The notes: generated from the sequence alone by a model not told the origin. Counted from the first letter of the stretch, positions 21,579 to 32,400 are shown. The stretch is DNA of 64,000 nucleotides from Ichthyophis bannanicus (GCA_033557465.1 CM066043.1:107188278-107252277), one strand, 5' to 3'. Numbers and translations are program-made.

Positions 21579-21896
21579 TTGGTGCTAGGCACCATTTTGG
21601 GCACTAGGCCCATTTTCCTTAAAAATGGAAAAACCAGCTACTGGTTTAAAAAAAAAAAAAAATGTTCTAAGTGTGGCGGTACCATATCCATCACCAACAC
21701 CCATGACTGGTGTCTTAAATGTTTAGGCCCTGACCATTCTCCATCGGAGTGCCTCTCCTGTAGGAAGATGACTAAAAGGGGCCTGCAGAATAGAGCTGCA
21801 AAACTCGGTACCTTTTTTGCTTCAGATGTGACGTCCTTGGCATCGACGACTTCCAGAGCCTCATCTTCCCCCCTCCCATGGATCTCAGGTAACTAA
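21579..21896 (+). pseudogene. DIRS ORF1 N-terminal cysteine-rich segment
   Basis: A short frame contains CSKCGGTISITNTHDWC, then CLGPDH and CLSCRKMTKRGLQNRA. The spacing of Cys pairs with an intervening CLG-x2-H fits the zinc-binding start typical of vertebrate DIRS gag proteins. The frame begins in a poly-A run (21648-21662) and ends at a stop before the Ser/Thr-rich part, so the true start is unclear. A decayed version is at 5115-5260 in the first DIRS block. Confidence 0.6.
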
Positions 21897-21999
21897 ACAT
21901 AAATCTAGCCGGTCCTCAAAGGGTAGATCTCCTTCTATAGGCATCGAGAAGCCATTGGTGTTGCTCTTGAGGAAACTTCACCGGCAAAACAGCCCCGGC

Positions 22000-23415
22000 G
22001 GGATGCTTTGGCTTCCAAAGCATTAACGGGGCTCCAGGATGTTCTCGAGGCCTCCACCTTGGCAGAACTACTGGTGCCATGCTCTGGGGTCCCGGCTGCT
22101 TCTACCGGTACCGACACCCAAGCATCGGCAGCGTCGATAGATCAGAGGTTTCTCGCTATCGAATGCAATCTGGCAGCTCTTCTCACGGCTTCGATACCAT
22201 TGAGACTGCTACAGACGGTTGGTTCAACAGGCACCGGTACCGACACCAGTACCGGTACCAACGGCACCTACCTCGGCGGGTATACTCCCCATGCCAAGTC
22301 TTGAGTCTGTCTCCGGCATCGACAGATTGGTATCGAGACACCTCGATACTGACTTCGATCGATACCAGTACCGTGCTCTGCACGAACACCGGGATCAGAG
22401 ATATTTTGAATCTTCTAATTCCAATGATTCTAATGACTCTGCCGATACCAGACTACTTCTTCCGGAGGAACCATCTTCTCCCCAACGCAGAATGTCTCCT
22501 CCGGAGGACATGTCCTTTCAGGATTTTATTCGTGATGTGGCTCGAGGCCTTGCAATCACGGTAACTCCTGAAAAGGAACCTAGGGCACAGGAATTAGAAA
22601 TCCTTCAATACCTAAGGCTCCCAAGGAAGCAGCTACTCTGTCTGTTCATCAGATCCTACTGTACATGATCTTATGTTGAGGATGTGGGAAACACCTTTAA
22701 CCACATCTCCTCACTCTTGGAGACTCGATACAATGTATCAAGTTCCACCTTGTCCTGGCTTCCAAAAAATTCAGTTACCACACCATTCAATGGTAGTGGA
22801 ATCGGCTATGCATAGGATGAAGAGTGCAAAGAGACATGCTTCCAATCCTCCAGGCTGTGAGTGCAGGACTCACAATGCCTTTGGGCGTCGATGAGAGCAT
22901 GGAAGCTTTGAAGCAGCCAGGATCAGCTCTTATATCCTATATATGGGAATGTTCCTTAAAGAGGTCACAGGAGACTTGGAGCTTATGAGCCCCCTTCTTC
23001 CTGATGATAAATGACAAGACTTCCTTAAGCTTGTCAGACATGCTCAGGATGTTTCCAAGTTTGTAAACTGTGCAGCCTTTGACTGCTTTGAATGCATCAG
23101 CAGAATCTCTGCTATTGCCATTGGTGCACGTTGGATTGCCTGGCTTCAGGCATCAGACTTGGAACTTTGGGTACAAGATAAATTGGGAAATATCCCTTGC
23201 ACAGGAGAAAATCTCTTTGGCAGGAATTGGCAGGAAAAGGCTAATGAAATAGATACTGACAATATCACCCTGGATAGGTTGTCAAAATCTACAGCCAACC
23301 CAGCCAAAAATAAATCTTATAAAAAAACTTTTTTCAGCAAAAAAAAGGGAAGTTTTATCCTTCTTATGCCCAGCAGGGGCACGGTCCAGTTCAAGCTACC
23401 CAAAAGGGGACAATA
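22000..23415 (+). pseudogene. DIRS gag-like ORF1, main body
   Basis: The protein is spread over three frames. First is a Thr/Gly/Pro-rich spacer with repeated ggtaccg motifs (22090-22260). Next is an acidic segment, DRYQYRALHEHRDQRY to MSPPEDMSFQDFIRDVARG. Last are blocks shared with 5282-6115: MYQVPPCPGFQKIQLPHHS, VVESAM, SRISAIAIGAR and GNIPCTGENLFG. The order matches DIRS ORF1. Frame changes near 22620, 22880 and 23200 and a premature stop near 23009 make it non-coding. Confidence 0.7.
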
Positions 23416-23499
23416 GCAACAAACTAGACAACAAAAGAAGCCGAAGGGGCCGAGAGCTCACCAGCTCCACAGGCTCAGCCTCCTCAGGGGCTTCGACTC

Positions 23500-25400
23500 C
23501 CACCTAGAGAACTTAGCCTTCCTGCCCCTGAACGGTCCAGAACCCCTAGCCATTCCTGGCAGGTTGTGTCATTTTGCCAACAGATGGCACCAAATAACAA
23601 CAGAAAATTGGACTCTGTCCATTGTACGAGAGGGGTACAAGCTTCATTTTCTCAGCATGCCCCCTCCTACAATCATAACGCAGTTCAATTCTCAGACCCC
23701 TGTCAATAATCTCTTAGATCAGGAGGTCGCATCACTCCTTGCTCAAGGAGCAATAGAACAAGTACCCATTCTACAACAGGGTACAGGTTTCTACTCCCCC
23801 TATTTTCTTATCCCAAAGAAAACAGGAGGACACAGACCCGATTTAGACCTCAGAGAATTGAACAAATACCTGTTCCGAGAGAAATTCAAAATGATCTCTC
23901 TGGGAACTCTTCTGCCATACCTTCAAAGTCAGGATTGGCTTTGTTCTCTAGATCTAAAGGATGCATATACTCATATTCTCATCCATCCAGATCACAGGAA
24001 ATTCCTACGGTTCCTGTTTCAGGGAAAACATTTCCAATACAAAGTTCTTCCCTTTGGTCTGGCTTTGGCACCAAGAGTATTCACAAAATGCATGGCGGTA
24101 GTAGCTGCATTCCTGTGAACTCAAGGAATATTCGTCTTCCGTTACACGACTGGCTCATTCGAGCCCCCACGACTCCAAAAGCCAGCTCTGCTCTGTCTTG
24201 CACAGTGCGAATCCTTCAATATTTGGGATTGGTCAGAAACCTACCAAAATCCCTTCTTGCTCCCACTCAGTCCCTAGAATTCATAGGAGCTCGCCTAGAC
24301 ACCAGACAGTCAAGGGCTTTCCTTCCAGAGCCCCGCTGTCTGGGCATAGTGCAGCTAGCTTCCCAAGCAGCAGTAAAGACTTACCTGACTGCTCTGGAAA
24401 TGCTTCAGCTACTGGGACATATGCATGCACTGTACATGTGGTTCCCTATGCTCGTCTTCACATGCGAGCAGTCCAGTGGACCCTATCCTCTCAGTGGACA
24501 CAGGCCTCAGGTCGCCTGTCGGACAAAATAAGAAACTCACAACGTCTTGTTTCGTCCCTCCAATGATGGCAATCACTGAAAAATCTTCTGGTGGGGTCTC
24601 CTTTCCAGCAACTCCTATTCCAGAACACTCTAACAACAGATGCATCTCAGGTGAGATGGGGGGGCCCACCTGCACGATCTCTCTACCCAGGGTACCTGGA
24701 CTCCACAGGAGGCTTGTCTTCACATAAACCTCCTGGAACTCAGAGCAATCTTCCTTGCTCTTCGAGTATTCCAAGCCCAGCTCAGCATCAAGACAGTTCT
24801 AGTACAGACAGACAATCAAGTAGCCATGTTCTATGTGAACAAGCAGGGCGGAACCGGCTCTCTGTCATTATGCAACAAAGCTTTATGACTATGGGCCCTC
24901 GCCAGAGAGCATCAAATTCACCTCCTCGTGGTATATCTTCCAGGCATTCAAAACCTTTGGGCAGACAAATTCAGCCGAGTACTGCTACCACACGAATGGT
25001 CTCTCCACTCCGACCAGATTGCCCAAATATTTCAAATCTGGGGAACCCCAGACATAGACCTCTTTGCAAGTCCACGGAATGCCAAACATCCCTGGTTCTG
25101 TTCCAGAATTCCAGCCTGAGATTGTCAGGCAAGGTACGCCTTCCTCCTTCACTGGGGTCAAGACTTCCTCTGTGCCTTCCCACCCATTCCCCTCATCCCC
25201 AAAACACTATTCAAGCTTCAGAGAGACAGAGGTCGTATGATTCTCATAGCTCCATGTTGGCCTTGTCAACGTGGTATCCTCTGCTTCTACATTTCTCTCA
25301 AACTGCACCTCTGGAGTTGGGGTGTGCTCCAGATCTTCTCTCCCAAGAGAACTGGACGCTATGGCACCCGAATCCCCAGTCCCTGCATCTCAGGGCCTGA
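23500..25400 (+). pseudogene. DIRS pol: reverse transcriptase, RNase H and following domain
   Basis: The frame 23564-24118 holds ENWTLSIVREGYKLHF, SPYFLIPKKTGGHRP, SLDLKDAYTHILIHP (motif A) and LPFGLALAPRVFTK (motif B). The catalytic YLDDW box falls at 24142-24155, where bases are lost and the frame changes; only DWLIRAP remains. Then follow SLEFIGARLDT (thumb) and the RNase H region. The segment 24928-25119 has LPGIQNLWADKFSR and IFQIWGTPDIDLFASPRNAK, the conserved DIRS stretch between RNase H and the recombinase. The polymerase is dead, but gene order is as expected for DIRS. Confidence 0.85.
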
Positions 25401-25564
25401 TTGCTGAAAGCCTAGACCTTCAGGATCTCAACCTTTCTCAGCAGGTAAAGGATATCCTACAGGCTTCTAGAAAACCTTCCACAAGACGATCATACGCCTT
25501 TAAGTGGAAATGATTTACCATATGGTGTTCTCAAAAGGGACTTAACCCCCTTGTTTTACTTCTA

Positions 25565-27722
25565 CATATAGTAACATAATAAATGACGGCAGATAAAGAC
25601 CAGCATGGTCGATCTAGTCTGCCCAGCACGATGGCAAGAGTAGATGCACCTGCCACTCCATGCAGGCCACCCCTCCCCATGTCCTTGTTTAGGGGTGAAC
25701 CCACTATTCCTTGCAGGACACCCCTATTTATTGAGAAATTAGATGGTTCAGTTTATTTTGATTTTATCCTGTTGCTGTAAAGAGATCCACTGTGTCTGTC
25801 CCATGCCATTTTGAATTCCATCACCATGTTTGCCCCCACCCCTTCCATCGGGAGGGCATTCCAAGCATCCACCACCCTTTCTGTGAAAAAGTATTTCCTG
25901 ACATTGCCTTTCAATTTACCACTTTGTAGCTTCCTGTTATGCGCTCTAGTTTTACAGCTTCCCCGTCTTTGGAAGAGGTTTGTTTGTTCATAATTTCCCT
26001 TTAAGTATTTAAAGGTCTGAATCATATCTCCCCTGTCCCTCCTCTCCAAAGTGTACATGTTTAGGTCTTCAAGTCTCTTCTTATAAGGCTTCTGACGCAG
26101 GCTCCAAATCATTTTGGTCGCCTTCCTCTGAACAGTTTCCAGTCTTTTTACATCCTTTGCAAGATACGGTCTCCAAAACTGAACACAGTATTCCAAGTGA
26201 GGCCTCACCAGTGACTTGTACAGTGGCATAAGTACCTCTTCCTTTCTGCTGGTAATTCCTCTTTATATGCAGCCCAACATCCTCCTGGCTTTTGCCACTG
26301 CCTTGTTGCACTGGTTTGCCACCTTGAGATCTTCAGAAATAATCACACCAAGGTCTTTCCCCTGATCTGTGCACACCAACCTCTCGCCCCCTATCGTGTA
26401 CATTTCCCTTGGATTTCTGCTACCCAAGTGCATGACTCTGCTCTTCTTTGCATTAAATCTTAATTGCCAAGCATTAGACCATTCTTCCAGCTTTTGTAGA
26501 TCTTTCTTCATGTTAACCACTCCCTTGGGGGAGTCCACTCTGTTGCAAATTTTCGTGTCATCTGCAAAAAGACAGTCTTTTCCATTCAGTCCTTCAGCAA
26601 TATCACTCACAAATACATTGAACAGTGCCGAGCCCAGGACCGACCCCTGGGGCACCCCGCTAATCACCTTCCCTTCATCCGAGTGAGCTGCATTTACCAT
26701 CACCCTCTGTCATCTGTCAGTCAACCAATTTCTGATTCAATTTACTATCTTAGGATCCAGAGTTTGATAAGCCTCCTATGAGAAACAGTATCAAAGGCTT
26801 TGCTGAAATCCAGGTAGATGACATCCATCGCATGCCCCTGATCTAGCTCCCTGGTCACCCGGTCAAAGAACTCAATCAGATTTGTTTGGCAAGATCGTCC
26901 TTCGGTAAAACCATGTTGCCTCGGGTCTTGCAACCTGTTGGTTTTGAGAAAGTTCACTATTCGCTCTTTCAGGAGCACCTCCATTACTTTTCCCTCCACC
27001 ATGGTAAGGCTCACGGGCCTGTAGTTTGACACTTCTTCCCTGTCACCACTTTTGTGTAGAGGTATGACATCAGCCATTCTCCAGTCCTGAGGAACCTCTC
27101 CTGTTTCCAAGGATCTGTTGAAAACATCCTTTAACGGCCCTGCAAGAACCTCTCTGAGCTCTTTCAGTATCCTGGGATGTATCCCATCTGGTCCCATGGC
27201 CTTGTCCGCTTTCAGTTTTGCAAGTTGGGAGTCACAGGTGGTGTTTCTCCAGGACTTCCTTTAGTAAAAACAGAGCAGAAGTATTCCTTTAGCAGTTTCG
27301 CTTTTTCAATGTCACTTTCCTCGGGTCCGTTTGCAGCACTTCTGAGTCCTGCAATTCCACCTCTGATCATCTTCCTTTCCCGAATATACCTGAAGAAGGT
27401 TTTGTCGCCACACTTAACATCTTTAGCCATCTTTTCCTCTGCCTTTGATTTTGCTATCCTTATTTCTCTTTGTCTCTTTGAGTTTGATCCTGTATTCATT
27501 TCTGTGTTCCTCTGTTTGCGAGCTTTTGTATTTTGCGAAAGCTGTGTTTTTTGCCTTTATTTGAGCAGCCACTTCTTTGGAAAACCAAATAGGTTTTCTT
27601 CTCCTCTTGTTTTTGTTTACTTTTGTTACATATTTATTTGTTGCCCCTTTTATTGCCACCTTTAGTTTAGCCCATAGGAATTCCACTTCCCTTATCTCCT
27701 TCCACCCTGCCAGCTCCTCCTC
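25565..27722 (-). mobile_element. CR1-B LINE inserted in the DIRS recombinase gene
   Basis: A 5'-truncated CR1-B copy of about 2.16 kb runs from the linker before the RT (27758-27423: KNKRRRKPIWFSKEVAAQIK) to the 3' tail (catatagtaacata). Its flanks are both DIRS recombinase sequence. I see no clear target duplication. It closely matches 1-900 (RT half) and 10797-11104 (tail). Confidence 0.92.
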
Positions 27723-27735
27723 TGGAATCGGTACT
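25753..27735 (-). pseudogene. CR1-B reverse transcriptase, broken
   Basis: Minus-strand blocks in order: linker (27758-27423), MGPDGIHPRILKEL, NYRPVSLTMVEGKVMEV, HGFTEGRSCQTNLIEF and VIYLDFSKAFDTVSHRRL (motif A, 27197-26745). After a shift come [16 protein letters not shown] (motif B) and CLFADDTKICN (motif C, both Asp present), then the thumb LGVIISEDLKVANQ (26703-26263). After another shift the C-terminus MPLYKSLVRPHLEYCVQFW continues to KYFFTERVVDAWNALP (26229-25753). The protein is complete from linker to C-terminus apart from frameshifts near 26750 and 26250. No endonuclease is present because of 5' truncation. Confidence 0.88.
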
Positions 27736-28730
27736 AGAGTACCTCCTTCATTTATCAAAATCTGGTCTTAAGACCAATTCAGTAAGAGTCCATCTTAGTG
27801 CTATTGCAGCTTCCTACAAGCCCCTAAATGGACAACCTATTTCCTCTCATCCACTTATAACAAGATTTATGAGAGGTCTTCTGTTAACAGAACCTCCCAT
27901 TAGACCACCACCAGTGGCATGAGATTTGAATCTTGTTCTTGGGCAGCTCATGAAACGGCCCTTTGAGCATTTAGCCACTACATCTCTGAAATTCCTCTCC
28001 TGGAAGGTCATCTTCCTAACTGCAATCACTTCCGCACGCCGCATTAGTGAGTTGCAAGCTCTAGTGGCTGATCTTCCCTATACCAGATTTCACCATGATA
28101 AGGTTGTTCTTAGGGCTCATCCACACTTTATGCCAAAGGTAGTATCCCCTTTCCATTCAAACCAAGCGGTCTACCTTCCTGTATTTTTTCCGAGGCCTCA
28201 TGCCTCCAGTGCAGAAAGGAACCTTCATACCTTGGACTGTAAAAGAGCTTTAGCTTTTTACCTACAAAGAACACAGCAACATCGAAAGTCTTCTCAACTC
28301 TTTGCTTTTGATTCTAGTTATTTGGGACTTCCAGTTTCCAAAAGAACTCTGTGTGACTGGATTGCACAATGCATATCTTTTGCCTATGAGAATAAGGGTC
28401 TTCCTCTTGAAGGTCATGTCACAGCTCACAATGTGAGAGCCATGACAGCCTCTGTGGCTAACCTTCACTCTTTATCTATCGACGACATCTGTCGAGCAGC
28501 CACTTGGGCTTGGGTACATACCTTTACAGCCCACTACTGCTTGGACAAGGACTCCCGCCGGGATGCCTTGTTTGGCCAGGCTGTTCTTCAACATCTCTTT
28601 CAGACTTAATTCAACTCCTACCCACCATCCCTGGTGGGATGCCAGAGATCCATGGGAGGAAGCATGGCCCATCTCACAATGGTTTGCAGCTTCCTGGGGC
28701 CATATCCCTGGCATCTTCAGCTAGGGAGTC

Positions 28731-28829
28731 CCCATATGTGAAAACTACATTCCTGCTTGTTCCTGGAGATAGCGTAGTTACTCACCTGTAACAGGTGATC
28801 TCCGGGAACAGCAGGAATTTAGTCTTCAC
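28731..28829 (+). repeat. DIRS internal complementary region
   Basis: Bases 28731-28768 (cccatatgtgaaaactacat to tcctggag) are the complement of the left end starting at 21227. Bases 28769-28829 (atagcgtagttactcacctg to agtcttcac) are the complement of the right end up to 29102. The switch between 28768 and 28769 therefore gives the circle junction. It lies just after the recombinase stop at 28609, as in other DIRS elements. Confidence 0.92.
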
Positions 28830-28902
28830 AACCCACCCACTTCCCCTAGGCGTTCTCTCTCTTTCTCTCTTTCCCTCTCTCCTTTGTCTCAGCTATAAAC
28901 TC

Positions 28903-29102
28903 AACTGAAGAGGGACAGTTGGAAAGACGGGAAGGCAGCACGCAGGCGCTGTGGGATGCTCCCAAAAGCTTTCCTATTGGATGCTGGGGAGCGTTCCCGC
29001 ACAGGCTCCGTCGGTACCGACGATACCCACGATACCCATATGTGAAGACTAAATTCCTGTTGTTCCCAGAGATCACCTGTTACAGGTGAGTAACTACGCT
29101 AT
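28903..29102 (+). repeat. DIRS right inverted terminal repeat and terminus
   Basis: Inverted partner of 21247-21387, followed by a terminal extension (ttcccagagatcacctgtta to ctacgctat) found only at this end and, inverted, in the ICR. It contains the 15-mer cacctgttacaggtg (29074-29088), an inverted repeat with a one-base centre. Confidence 0.9.
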
Positions 29103-29335
29103 ATCTCCCCTCAGCAGTCTCTTTTTCAGGTAAAAGAGCCCTAATACTTTAAGCCTTCTCTCACAGGGGTATCCTTCCATCCCCTTTACCAATTTGGTGA
29201 CTCTTCTCTGTACCTTTTCTAATTCCACTATATAATTTTTAATATACGGCGACCAGAATTGTACACAATATTCAAAGTTCTGTCGCACCATGAAACAATA
29301 CAGAGGCATTATAATATCCTTTCTTTTATTAGAGG
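29103..29335 (-). mobile_element. CR1-A, right half of the copy split by DIRS
   Basis: It continues the 20821-21226 fragment: atctcccctcagcagtctct, atccttccatcccctttacc and cgaccagaattgtacacaat encode (minus) the ORF2 C-terminal stretch ENFEYCVQFWSPYIKNYI. It is interrupted by a SINE at 29336-29617 and resumes for about 30 bp (ttctccattcctttcc) before fading near 29650. Confidence 0.88.
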
Positions 29336-29617
29336 GAGGAGTGGCTCTGTGGTTGGGACAGGTTACCTCAGGCTGGAGGGCCAGGGGTTCAATTCCCATG
29401 TAGGGACAAGTAACTTCAGGCCAGAGGGATTGTGGTCTCTAGTCCCATGGCCACTCCTTGTGGCCTTGGGCAAGCCACTTAACCCTCCATTGCCTCAGGT
29501 ACGCTTAGATTGTGAGCCCTTCAGGGACGAGGGAATAAGAAGTGCCTGTTAGCATATATCTGTAAACCGCTTTGACCCGATGAAAAGCGGTATATAAGCA
29601 CAGCTAAATATATAAAT
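29336..29617 (+). mobile_element. tRNA-derived CORE-SINE with L2-like tail
   Basis: The head has box A-like gtggctctgtggttgg and box B-like ggggttcaattccc (about 29385), as in tRNA-derived pol III promoters. The centre has ccttgggcaagccacttaac then ctgcctcag-like sequence, the CORE/MIR block. The 3' end gtaaaccgctttgacccgat, gaaaagcggtatataagc is the hairpin tail shared with the L2 LINEs here. It lies within a CR1-A copy; no clear target duplication is visible. Shared tails suggest mobilisation by L2 proteins, as for MIR and L2 in mammals. Confidence 0.85.
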
Positions 29618-29650
29618 TCTCCATTCCTTTCCATGAATTCCTTAAATACT

Positions 29651-31231
29651 CTTCCCCATCAGCTCCAACTTATTTTGACCTCAACATCTTAGCTTTCACC
29701 CCAAGTACCTCATTTCAATATCCTTCCCCCACCCCAGAAATCCACTAGCTGCCCCAGGTTTCAGTAGTCTCCCCCCCCCCCCCCGAACCCCTTCTGGCCT
29801 CAGTATCCAATCCCTCTCCCTTAGTATTCTTTCCTGCATTTGAGAATCCCCCCCCCCCCATCTTCAATATCTTTCTCCCCAGCTCAGGACTCCATTCATA
29901 AATAAGTCCATCCTGTTTTCTTCTGCCAGGCGAGCTTGAAGATCTCCACTAGCCTCACATTTTGGGCCGGGCTCCTCCCTCCCATCTTTGGTCTATGGAG
30001 CCCATTCATCTTCATTGTCCTCATGTAGGAAACGTTTAATGTTTTAACCACAGGGTACTCTGTAGGAATGGAGCCTTGCATGGTTTAGACATTAGCTGTT
30101 TGACTTGCACAGGTTCGTGTGGTTCAACCAGCTGATGACTGAGCTGCATATGGTTCAATATAATTAGAGTGCCCTGCAGTTTGAAAGGACGTGTTTCCAG
30201 GGAATGGGAAAGGTGCTTTTATAGAAGGGAGGAAGGCTATGCTGGCAGGTGCCTTGCACTTGGGGCAGCTTTTATCAATGGGCACACTGTTGTGCAGAGC
30301 TCGGTGCAGCTGCTCCTTTTGCCGACAGGTAAAAAAGCAGCTCTGACTGGCTTAATGTGCAACAACAGTAGAAAAACACCCGATGAGCTGCTCAAACAAT
30401 CTCAAAGTTAAGAGAGGTTACTTGTTAGCAGACCTATGCCAAGATATTTATAGCAAAATCATAGATCCACCAAAGAATGGTCTTGAACCAGAAGGTGTTG
30501 CACCCATGGAGCATTTACTCATTGTGGGAGTATAGGTTGTGCATTAGAAAGTTGATCCCATAATGACTGCAGTGCAGAGCTCTAAAGGCCACTGTTGGCA
30601 GCATTAGTTGGCATGTGCAGTAACTGCAGGAAATGGTCAATAGTAGATAGTCCCAATGAGATTGAAGGAATGCACATGGCATTGAATTTTGTGCTCTTGC
30701 AGTGTCCTCAGTATGTGTAAGATGCACTGCTTCATGTTCCCATGAAGGTATCCTGTCCATAGACTCATGCATATCTGCTCTGGGAAAATCCAAGAAAGTT
30801 GGAAGAACTAGGAAACTATCCAACATCCCGCTCCTGGACGTCTAGACCTCTCGGGCCACTGCACAGAAAGGAGGTATCGCGTTCACAACAGTACAGAGAC
30901 AATTTGTAGAGTTGGATGATCTCAAAGCACCTTGTGAAGTTAGTTGCACTACTGCAGTGGATGGCAATGTAGTTCAGCAACTTGGACAATACGGTAGACG
31001 ATAGATATGACTGCAAAAAACACAGGACTCGAGGCAGACCAGATGGAGGTCTCTGATGTGGAAAGTTCTAGCACAGCGTGGGCAACATTGAACTATCAGT
31101 ATAATACCAAAATAAAATGTCAATAAAATTCAATAATGAATACTTGAATACAGTAAATAATAGAAAAGTAAAATCAAAGATATAAAAATCTTTATCAGGA
31201 AACTGAAAAATTGAAACATTTTTTGGAAAAC
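29651..31231. other. Unassigned sequence with poly-C tracts
   Basis: Poly-C runs occur near 29769-29784 and 29850-29859 in a pyrimidine-rich stretch. The remainder (29900-31230) shows no recognisable repeat, RNA gene or coding signal. The small frames on both strands have no motif. Confidence 0.5.
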
Positions 31232-32400
31232 TTTAAGAACATAAGAATTGCTGTACTGGGTCAGATTGATGGTCCATCAAACCCAGTAGCCTGTTACAAA
31301 CAGTGACAAATCCAGGATACAAGTACCTAGCATGCTTTCAAAAAGTAGCAGGATTCTTTGCTGCCTCCCACCCACCCTGGCAGGCTGGCTGAAGTGGTTG
31401 TAGTACCCTGAGCCAACTTTTGCTTTTGTGTCAATATTGGAATGCAAACCGTGCAAATAGGGGTAAAGTTTCAGGCATCACAGTCTCTGGTTTAAGTTAA
31501 ATTCCAGCATCGCCATCTAACATGATCTATATATTCAGTGCCACTATCCATATAGATAACAGCATTGAATATATAGTTAATACGGTGACCACACCAGCAT
31601 TATCTGTTTCGTTTAGGATAAATATTGCCATTATCTGGATAATTTTATGGCCTATTCTCACATACATAGCCCACAAATATACAGATAATATTTGGTCATT
31701 TAGCAATTGAAACAACCTGATATTATCTGTATATATTTTTTGAAAATACTAGCAAGAAATGGGAAAACGCCACAATATTGACAGCTTCATTATAGCACAG
31801 CCATAGGAGCAAAGTAAAATTCTCCCATGGCTGTGTTAAGCTTTAATGTGGCAAAAGGGTCAGGAAGAGGAGGCCGCTGGCTGTAAGTAATGGAGGCAAG
31901 CTAGTGAGACAGGCTTCCTGCACCCTTATGTCTTGTGCACCTTGAGTCAGTGTCTCACTGGCTCACCCCTTAAGCCGACCCTGCCCCACTCGGGGTTAAA
32001 CAATGACTTTCCGAAGTCCACCTTAACGGTTTGCAGACTTTTCTTCTAGGAACTTGTCCAAATTTTTAATCCAGCTACACTAACTGCATTTACCACTTCC
32101 TCCAGCAAGGCGTTTCAGAACGTTATTATGCATTGAATGAAAAACTATTTTCTCCTATTTGTTTTAAATGTATTACTTTGTAACTTCATGGCCTGATCCC
32201 TAGTCTTTGTTTACTCTTGAAAAAATATTATCTATTTGTGTTTTTAACCATTCTCTCCACTCAAGATTTTATAGACCTTTATCATATCTCACCTCAGCTA
32301 TCTCTTCTCCAAGCCGAAGAACCCTAACCTCTTTAGCCTTTCTTCATAGCGAAGTTGTTCCATCCCCATTATCAATATTTTGTTAATTCCTCCCTGGTTG
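31232..32400 (-). mobile_element. Old CR1-A 3' end, split by unassigned insert
   Basis: 31232-31380 match the CR1-A terminus (taagaacataagaattgctg, tactgggtcagattgatggt), and 32015-32400 match the adjoining ORF2 C-terminus (ggaacttgtccaaatttttaa, tttatcatatctcacctcag). Both are more diverged than the other copies. The 630 bp between them (31381-32014) do not belong to CR1 and are unassigned; they contain a short hairpin (acagccataggag...ctcccatggctgt, 31798-31838). Confidence 0.65.

Larger units (their letters stand above)
25403..28609 (+). pseudogene. DIRS tyrosine recombinase, split by CR1-B
   Basis: The N-terminal arm (25403-25564) reads SQQVKDILQASRKPSTRRSY; after the CR1-B copy the gene resumes at about 27723 with EYLLHLSKSGLKTNSVRVHL. 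The catalytic domain is open at 27926-28609: TSARRISELQAL (first Arg), HNVRAMTASVA (H-x-x-R) and TFTAHYCLD, where Tyr is the presumed nucleophile. This class joins the circular DIRS DNA to the genome and substitutes for an integrase. One in-frame stop (about 27921) precedes the catalytic part. The catalytic residues look intact, unlike the RT. Confidence 0.85.
21227..29102 (+). mobile_element. DIRS1-like retrotransposon with ITRs and ICR
   Basis: The element runs from ctccaggagcaagcagg to ctacgctat. It has inverted terminal repeats (21247-21387 versus 28903-29055), a gag-like ORF1, an RT/RNase H pol, a tyrosine recombinase, and an internal complementary region (28731-28829) that spells the complement of right end joined to left end. 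That junction fixes both termini. DIRS elements integrate through a recombinase from a circular intermediate and leave no target duplication; here the CR1-A target closes without duplicated bases once the element is removed. Gag and pol are shifted in several places and a CR1-B copy (25565-27722) splits the recombinase, so it is not autonomous now. Confidence 0.92.

Noticed and set aside
27926..28609. Phage integrase or prophage
   Set aside because: The tyrosine recombinase is in a DIRS context (gag, RT, ITRs, ICR) in vertebrate repeat DNA.
29336..29420. Functional tRNA gene
   Set aside because: Box A and box B-like motifs are present, but there is no cloverleaf; the sequence continues into a CORE block and L2-like tail, so it is a SINE.
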